Below, piece after piece: positions 46,401 to 51,752 of a DNA stretch of 51,752 nucleotides. Each line of letters starts with the position of its first letter. The first letter of the stretch is position 1. The position numbers and the translations under genes are program-made. The notes beneath the pieces are model-generated. The model did no database searches. It had not been told where the DNA came from and saw only the letters and a program-made list of their open reading frames with translations. The DNA is taken from contig JAHIWS010000011.1 in assembly GCA_018815925.1 (NCBI GenBank), positions 1 to 51,752 of the forward strand, written 5' to 3'. The stretch comes from Nanobdellota archaeon (lineage in GTDB: Archaea > Nanobdellota > Nanobdellia > Pacearchaeales > GW2011-AR1).

Positions 46401-48361
46401 TCATTATAATGATTCTCTTGAAATTCTTGTTGTTTTCTTTTTTCTATCAATAATAAAGTAATTAAGATTATCATGAAGACTATTGGAATTATTATTGCAA
46501 GCATATAGACTAATTTAGGATATGGTTTTTCTAGAGGAGATAAAAAGAAATCGTCGCTTGAGCTTCCAATTTGTCCTTCATACAATACTTTTACGTATAA
46601 AATATATTTTCCAAATTCAAGGTCTTTTGGTATTTTAAAAGATTTTAAAAAACTTATTTTATTTTGCAAAGTTATAATTTCTTTATCTAGAAAAATTTCT
46701 TTTCCTGTTTCATCTAATATAGCATATTCTAATAGAACATTGAATTTTTCATTTGTTTCTTCTAAGCTAAACACGGTTATATTCGCAATAACATTTTTTC
46801 CAGGAGTTAAAGGTAAAAATTCTTCTAGTATTTTAACTTCAACATCAAAGAGAGGTGTTTTTGTTTCAACTTCAATTGTAACAGGGATTTCTTTTCTAGT
46901 ACCTCCTGCATCTACAAATATTTTTCCTAAGTAAATATTTGGGATAGTATTTTCTTGAGCTGTAAAATCAATAATTATTTTTTTCTGTTCTCCTGGTTCA
47001 AGTTTAAAATTTTCTTGGCTTATTACTATAAATTTTTCAAGGTCTCTAGAAGAAATACTAAAAGAGAGGTTGTTTTTTTCATTATTTGTTATTGTGATTG
47101 TTTCAAGTTTGCTTTGTCCTTGTCTTAAAGTGATTCCAATATTTGTTTTATCAATAGAAAAATTTTTAGGTTGGATTGCAACCCCCCCACCTCCCCCAGG
47201 AGTTGTAGGAATGGAACAAGCAATATAACTTACAGTTATATTCCACTGAGCAGAATTATTTAATTCACCATCTGTTATTTCTGCTTTGATGGTGTGGTCT
47301 CCTGAAATTCCACATCCAAAATTATAATTAAATTCATCAATTGAATTTCCAGAATCATATTCCACAAAACCATTATCAACATACCAGTAAGTATCTGGAA
47401 TTGTTAAATCAGGATCATTTTTTGTTATATTGAATTCTAGAGCATTTGTACTAGTAGTGTTTATTGTTAAATTATTTGGATAATGATCTATAATATTAGG
47501 GGCCCTATTTTCGTTTGTTATTGTTAAGCTAAAATTAGTGCAAGCAGTTCTAGAACTTCCATCTTGCCCACACAACTCAGAAATATTTGTATGAGTTGAT
47601 GTTAGCCCTGAATCATTGACACAAATAGTTATATTATAGACTCCTAGAATAGTTGATAAATCTGCAGTGAAATTCATGATTCCTATAGAACTTATGTTAA
47701 ACAAATTTACTGAATCTTCTGAAGAGTTTGTAATACTAATGTTATAATCTAAAGTTCCAAATCCCAAGTTATATTCTGTGTCAGTTACTGAGAGTTCTTT
47801 ATAAAAGGTTGAGTTTTCTCCTATTGACCAGATTGTTTGAACACCTATATTTTCAATTATTGGATCATTGTTTATTTCTATAACAGAAATATTTGTAATG
47901 GCTGTATCTGAGCAACAAGTAGAATTATATCCATCTGTTATTGTGATATATATTTCATATAATTTTGATCCTGTGTTTACACTTCCTATATGTGCTTTAC
48001 TCATGACACCAGAGATTATATTTGCATTTATGTGGGTTTCTCCATTTGTAAAACTTGAAGGATTTAGATAAAAAGGACTTGTTGGAGGGGCAATATGAAT
48101 TTCTAAATCATCTCCATCAACATCTGTTGCATTAAAAGGGTAATTAAGAAAAGCTCTTTCACAAATAAAAATTGAATTATTTATAGGCCCTAAAATGGGG
48201 GCTGAATTATTTGTTATTGGGGCTATAAAAAGGGAAACATTTACTGGCCTATTACTTGCTTGACCTGTTATCGATTCTCCTGTAATTTCTCCTTTTATTA
48301 TGAAGATAAATAATAAAATTATTACTAAACACATTAGTATTAAAAATATCCTCTTTTTCAT
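46397..48361 (-). CDS. Membrane-anchored surface protein with cadherin/Ig-like repeats
   Basis: N-terminal signal, Asn/Thr-rich repeats, C-terminal TM KLVYMLAIIIPIVFMIILITLLLIEKRKQQ. Confidence 0.7.
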   Translation of the reverse strand: MKKRIFLILMCLVIILLFIFIIKGEITGESITGQASNRPVNVSLFIAPITNNSAPILGPINNSIFICERAFLNYPFNATDVDGDDLEIHIAPPTSPFYLNPSSFTNGETHINANIISGVMSKAHIGSVNTGSKLYEIYITITDGYNSTCCSDTAITNISVIEINNDPIIENIGVQTIWSIGENSTFYKELSVTDTEYNLGFGTLDYNISITNSSEDSVNLFNISSIGIMNFTADLSTILGVYNITICVNDSGLTSTHTNISELCGQDGSSRTACTNFSLTITNENRAPNIIDHYPNNLTINTTSTNALEFNITKNDPDLTIPDTYWYVDNGFVEYDSGNSIDEFNYNFGCGISGDHTIKAEITDGELNNSAQWNITVSYIACSIPTTPGGGGGVAIQPKNFSIDKTNIGITLRQGQSKLETITITNNEKNNLSFSISSRDLEKFIVISQENFKLEPGEQKKIIIDFTAQENTIPNIYLGKIFVDAGGTRKEIPVTIEVETKTPLFDVEVKILEEFLPLTPGKNVIANITVFSLEETNEKFNVLLEYAILDETGKEIFLDKEIITLQNKISFLKSFKIPKDLEFGKYILYVKVLYEGQIGSSSDDFFLSPLEKPYPKLVYMLAIIIPIVFMIILITLLLIEKRKQQEFQENHYND

Positions 48362-48419
48362 AATCCAAGGAAAAGAAAGATGTATTTAAAATTTGTTGAA
48401 TTTGATTTTTTACACTTTT

Positions 48420-48944
48420 TTATTTTTGGTTTCTTTTTCTAGTAATTAAAATTATAATTATTAGGATTATTAGTATTCCCATTATTATCCCAAGAGTAAT
48501 CCAAGGTATTTTTGTTTCTGCTATTTCTTCTGAAACAATTACATCAAAAGAGATAGTCATTCCTGTACCCAAACTAACTCCTCCTGTTTTTCCTGGAGAG
48601 ACTGTTTTGAATTCTACTGTGACTCTTGTTGTTTCTCCTGGTATTGTTTCTTTTGGGATTTTTATTTTTAAGGGAGCCATAGTGTCATAGGTTTGTGCTT
48701 TTACTTCAAAAAGATCTTTTTCTAACTCTACAATTTCATGACCTTCAATTAATTCTGCTTTAAAAGTTAAGTCACCTTCTCCTACCATGTTTTGAATATT
48801 TAAATTAACTATTCTAATTTCTCCCCTAGCTAATATTAATGGTTTGTCTGGAAGCCAAAAAGGAGAACTAACTCCAGAGGCATTTATTATTGTTGAAAAT
48901 AATATGGTAAAGATTATACTTATTGCTATTTTTTTTGTTTTCAT
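48420..48944 (-). CDS. Membrane-anchored secreted protein
   Basis: Signal peptide and C-terminal TM (IPWITLGIIMGILIILIIIILITRKRNQK). Confidence 0.65.
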   Translation of the reverse strand: MKTKKIAISIIFTILFSTIINASGVSSPFWLPDKPLILARGEIRIVNLNIQNMVGEGDLTFKAELIEGHEIVELEKDLFEVKAQTYDTMAPLKIKIPKETIPGETTRVTVEFKTVSPGKTGGVSLGTGMTISFDVIVSEEIAETKIPWITLGIIMGILIILIIIILITRKRNQK

Positions 48945-48945
48945 T

Positions 48946-49875
48946 TTAATATGCTATTATCCAACCTCCTGATGAGTTTGTAGAGTAAGTTTGTGATGAA
49001 ACATAGGGTACATTTGGAATACACCAAAATATTTTTTCTTGACCTGTTCCAGAACCTATTGATAAATTACCTCTATTTGCAAATGTATTATTTACTGTCA
49101 CTGCAGTGTTGTTTATTAAATAACTTGCAGTTACACCTGTTATATCACATTCATTTGTTGAACCTGCTGTGAAATTTGAAACATTGATTGATTCTGTTGT
49201 AATTGTTTCCCCATATATGTTTATCCCTGTTACATTTATTGTGCTATTGTAATTTCCTGTGTTGTTAACAAATGTTTCATTACTTGCTTTTGCATTTGTT
49301 CCTCCTGGATTTACTGTTACCCATGTTATTAATAATGGGTTTATTGTGAGTGCTTTTAAGATACCTAATGATAAATTTGTTTCCGATATATTGTGAGTAC
49401 GAACTTTAGTTCCTAAGTCTTCTCCGCTTGCACTTACATTCCATACACCTTGTATGTCCCAATACCACATAGAAATAACACAAGAATAGTTTGCTCTTTG
49501 TGCGTCTAGGTCTCCAAGATGAACACATGAAGTGTTGCTTCTAGTTATTCCATCTGCTGTATTAGATATATTTGCTTGAACACTTGAGTCATTTATATCA
49601 TTAACACCATCTGTGTCATTTAAAACAACATTAATAGTAATATCTTTACCTTGACCTTCTATCAAAGTTATGTCTGGATACCCTACAACACGAATACTTT
49701 CTATTATTACATCATTTGTCCCTGAAATAGTAACTGAAACATTTGTTGGAAGATTGGTTGCTTGACCTGTTATTGTTTTTTTAAACCAATCAATAAAACC
49801 TGCAGAGGTTAAAGGGATTATTATCATTAAAATTATTCCAATTAGGATAAATATCTTTTCCCCTTTTTTTTTCAT
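48946..49875 (-). CDS. Secreted surface protein
   Basis: Signal sequence and Asn/Thr-rich repeats similar to the next ORF. Confidence 0.65.
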   Translation of the reverse strand: MKKKGEKIFILIGIILMIIIPLTSAGFIDWFKKTITGQATNLPTNVSVTISGTNDVIIESIRVVGYPDITLIEGQGKDITINVVLNDTDGVNDINDSSVQANISNTADGITRSNTSCVHLGDLDAQRANYSCVISMWYWDIQGVWNVSASGEDLGTKVRTHNISETNLSLGILKALTINPLLITWVTVNPGGTNAKASNETFVNNTGNYNSTINVTGINIYGETITTESINVSNFTAGSTNECDITGVTASYLINNTAVTVNNTFANRGNLSIGSGTGQEKIFWCIPNVPYVSSQTYSTNSSGGWIIAY

Positions 49876-49915
49876 GTTAATAATAGTTATATCTTCTTTT
49901 TAAATATTATTATTA

Positions 49916-51700
49916 TTATTTTGACTTTTCTTTTGCTTTTGAGTAAATTGTCCAAATGTTTCTTTGATTTCTATTTAATAATTTTGCTATTTCAACATAT
50001 TTAAATTGTTTTTGTTTCAAGTATAACACCAGTGCTTCTAATATTGTTAATTTTTTGTTTTGGAATATTTGCATTGGCATTTTAATCACTTTTTGTTTTA
50101 TTTTGAATTCTAATTTATATTTTTCTAGTGATTTATTATATGCTGTCCAAATAGTTCTTTCATTTTTATTTAATCTTTCTGAAATTTCTTTGTAAGACAT
50201 CCCTAGGTTTTCTTTCATATATTTACTGATTGTTTCTAGTGCTCCAAGTTTTGTTGAGAATATGTTTAGAGGGATTCTTATTTCTTTTCTGACTTCAATA
50301 GTTTCGAATATTTCTTTGTTAGTTAGTCTGTATTTGTTTTTGATTTCTTTTATTAGGAGGTTGATTATTGTTGCTTTATCTTTTGAATAATCTTTTTCTA
50401 ATTCACTTGCTAAAATATTTAGTGCTTTGAGAAGTTTGTTGTTCTTTAATTTCTTTTTTCTTCTGAAGCTTATTGCTACTAGGAGTATTCTAATTGCCCA
50501 ACTTCCTGTCGTAGTTGTGTTATAGGTTCCGCTGGGAATTGTTGATGGTACTTTTGTTAAACAAAAATAAATTTGTTCTTGTGCTGATTCCCCTAGGGAA
50601 AAATTTCCTGCTTCTAAAATAACTGTTGTCATTGTAACATTTGTCGCATTTTGAAGAGTAAATCCATTACATTCTGCTGGAGGGGTCCCTCCTGTGTCAG
50701 TATCTACTGTGAAATTACCCACACCTAAAAAATAGCTTCCTGAATAGAGGTCAATTCCTTCAACATTAATTTTTGCTGTTGTGTTATAATTACCTGTATT
50801 ATTAATTGTAATAGGGTTGTCAGCAGTTTGATTTGTTGCACCTATTGCAACTGCAAAATTTATTTCTGTTGGGGAAAAAATAAAAGATTTTAATTGATTG
50901 TAGGTAAAACTTGTAGAAGTATTTGTGGTTGCTTCTTGATTATTATCTTCTGCATAAATACTTATATTCCAGTCTCCGTTTTCATCCCAATACCACATAG
51001 AAATTGTACATGAAAAATTTTGAGAAGTAGTTGTAGTTTCTCCCGATATATTAATACAACTTGAATTTATTCTTGTTGTTTCTCCTGGTCTTGAAAAATT
51101 AGCTTGAATACTTGTATCATTTATATCTCCAAATCCGTTAGCATCATCAACAGTTATTGTAAATTCTATTTCACTAAATGTTCCTTCAACAGGATTTTGA
51201 GCAGATATTGTTTCTATATAGGGTATTGTTGGAGCTGTGTTTACTTCTTCTCCTCCAGTGATAGTCACATTCCAAGTAGAAGTTATATTACCTATTGACA
51301 TATTAGAAGTCATATTTGCATATGCAAAAAAAGTATGATTTGTATTTGCAGTTCCTGTTGCATTTACCCAAAAGACAAGAAGCTGACCTTCATCTTTATC
51401 TAAACTAATATTCCAGGGGTTATTAGATGTATTTGTGTAAAATGGTGTTGTTCCTGTAACTATACTGATTAATCCTGATTTTGTTGATGAGGCATTTTCT
51501 TCACTTCCAAATAAAACATAAGTTGCTTGGTTAGCTACTACTTGGTAGGATTGGCTTATCCATTCCGTACTTTTCACACTACTTGAAATTCTTACTTCAT
51601 CCATTATACCATCTATAGGACCATTTTCTGTTCCTATTTGGAAGTTATTATCTCCTACTGGTCCTAAATTAGAATTTTCAGAATCTCGACAACCTGCCAT
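49916..51700 (-). CDS. Surface-type protein fused to C-terminal tandem HTH-like repeats (upstream part may extend past the window)
   Basis: Ends SWAIRILLVAISFRRKKKLKNNK...MSYKEISERLNKNERTIWTAYNKS...KYVEIAKLLNRNQRNIWTIYSKAKEKSK*. Confidence 0.65.
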   Translation of the reverse strand: MAGCRDSENSNLGPVGDNNFQIGTENGPIDGIMDEVRISSSVKSTEWISQSYQVVANQATYVLFGSEENASSTKSGLISIVTGTTPFYTNTSNNPWNISLDKDEGQLLVFWVNATGTANTNHTFFAYANMTSNMSIGNITSTWNVTITGGEEVNTAPTIPYIETISAQNPVEGTFSEIEFTITVDDANGFGDINDTSIQANFSRPGETTRINSSCINISGETTTTSQNFSCTISMWYWDENGDWNISIYAEDNNQEATTNTSTSFTYNQLKSFIFSPTEINFAVAIGATNQTADNPITINNTGNYNTTAKINVEGIDLYSGSYFLGVGNFTVDTDTGGTPPAECNGFTLQNATNVTMTTVILEAGNFSLGESAQEQIYFCLTKVPSTIPSGTYNTTTTGSWAIRILLVAISFRRKKKLKNNKLLKALNILASELEKDYSKDKATIINLLIKEIKNKYRLTNKEIFETIEVRKEIRIPLNIFSTKLGALETISKYMKENLGMSYKEISERLNKNERTIWTAYNKSLEKYKLEFKIKQKVIKMPMQIFQNKKLTILEALVLYLKQKQFKYVEIAKLLNRNQRNIWTIYSKAKEKSK

Positions 51701-51752
51701 TTCTGATCCGTTTCTATAAAAATAAACATTGGTATGGTCATAAACCCAAACT

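Noticed and set aside
1-51752. CRISPR array or Cas genes
   Set aside because: No regularly spaced repeats or Cas-like proteins seen on reading the window.

Overview
This is an AT-rich window from an archaeal chromosome. The gene content is archaeal throughout: RadA, RPA-like OB protein, SRP54/FtsY, TFB, aIF2-alpha, Nop10-like protein, S15/S8e/S3Ae/L44e, Bud32, GINS, ApgM, EndoQ, RecJ-like DHH protein, LSm and RNase Z. Small, mostly leaderless genes and many large Ser/Thr/Asn-rich secreted proteins suggest a DPANN lineage (Pacearchaeota/Woesearchaeota-like); that placement is inference. Five tRNA genes are recognisable by eye and all appear to contain introns. The strongest signal is at 19.49-21.22 kb. 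There a ~1.7 kb island is flanked by a 13-bp direct repeat of the 3' end of an intron-containing tRNA-Gln gene. It carries a small secreted-protein gene and a bacterial-type sigma-70 factor, in a genome that also encodes TFB. A matched bipartite repeat (CTCGGAG-N13-TGTTAAAC) sits near each end of the island. A second, much smaller insertion of the same kind (23-bp duplication of the tRNA-Arg 3' end around a 59-aa membrane ORF with a Shine-Dalgarno) lies at 45.4-45.8 kb. A degenerate third case lies next to a tRNA-Val-like gene. Other notable items are a ~6.8 kb secreted transglycosylase-like gene split by one in-frame TAA, a surface protein fused to tandem HTH-like repeats, an LMW-phosphatase-like protein lacking the catalytic Cys, and a SWIM-like/transposase fusion at the window edge. 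All calls come from reading the sequence and the supplied ORFs; no database search was run.
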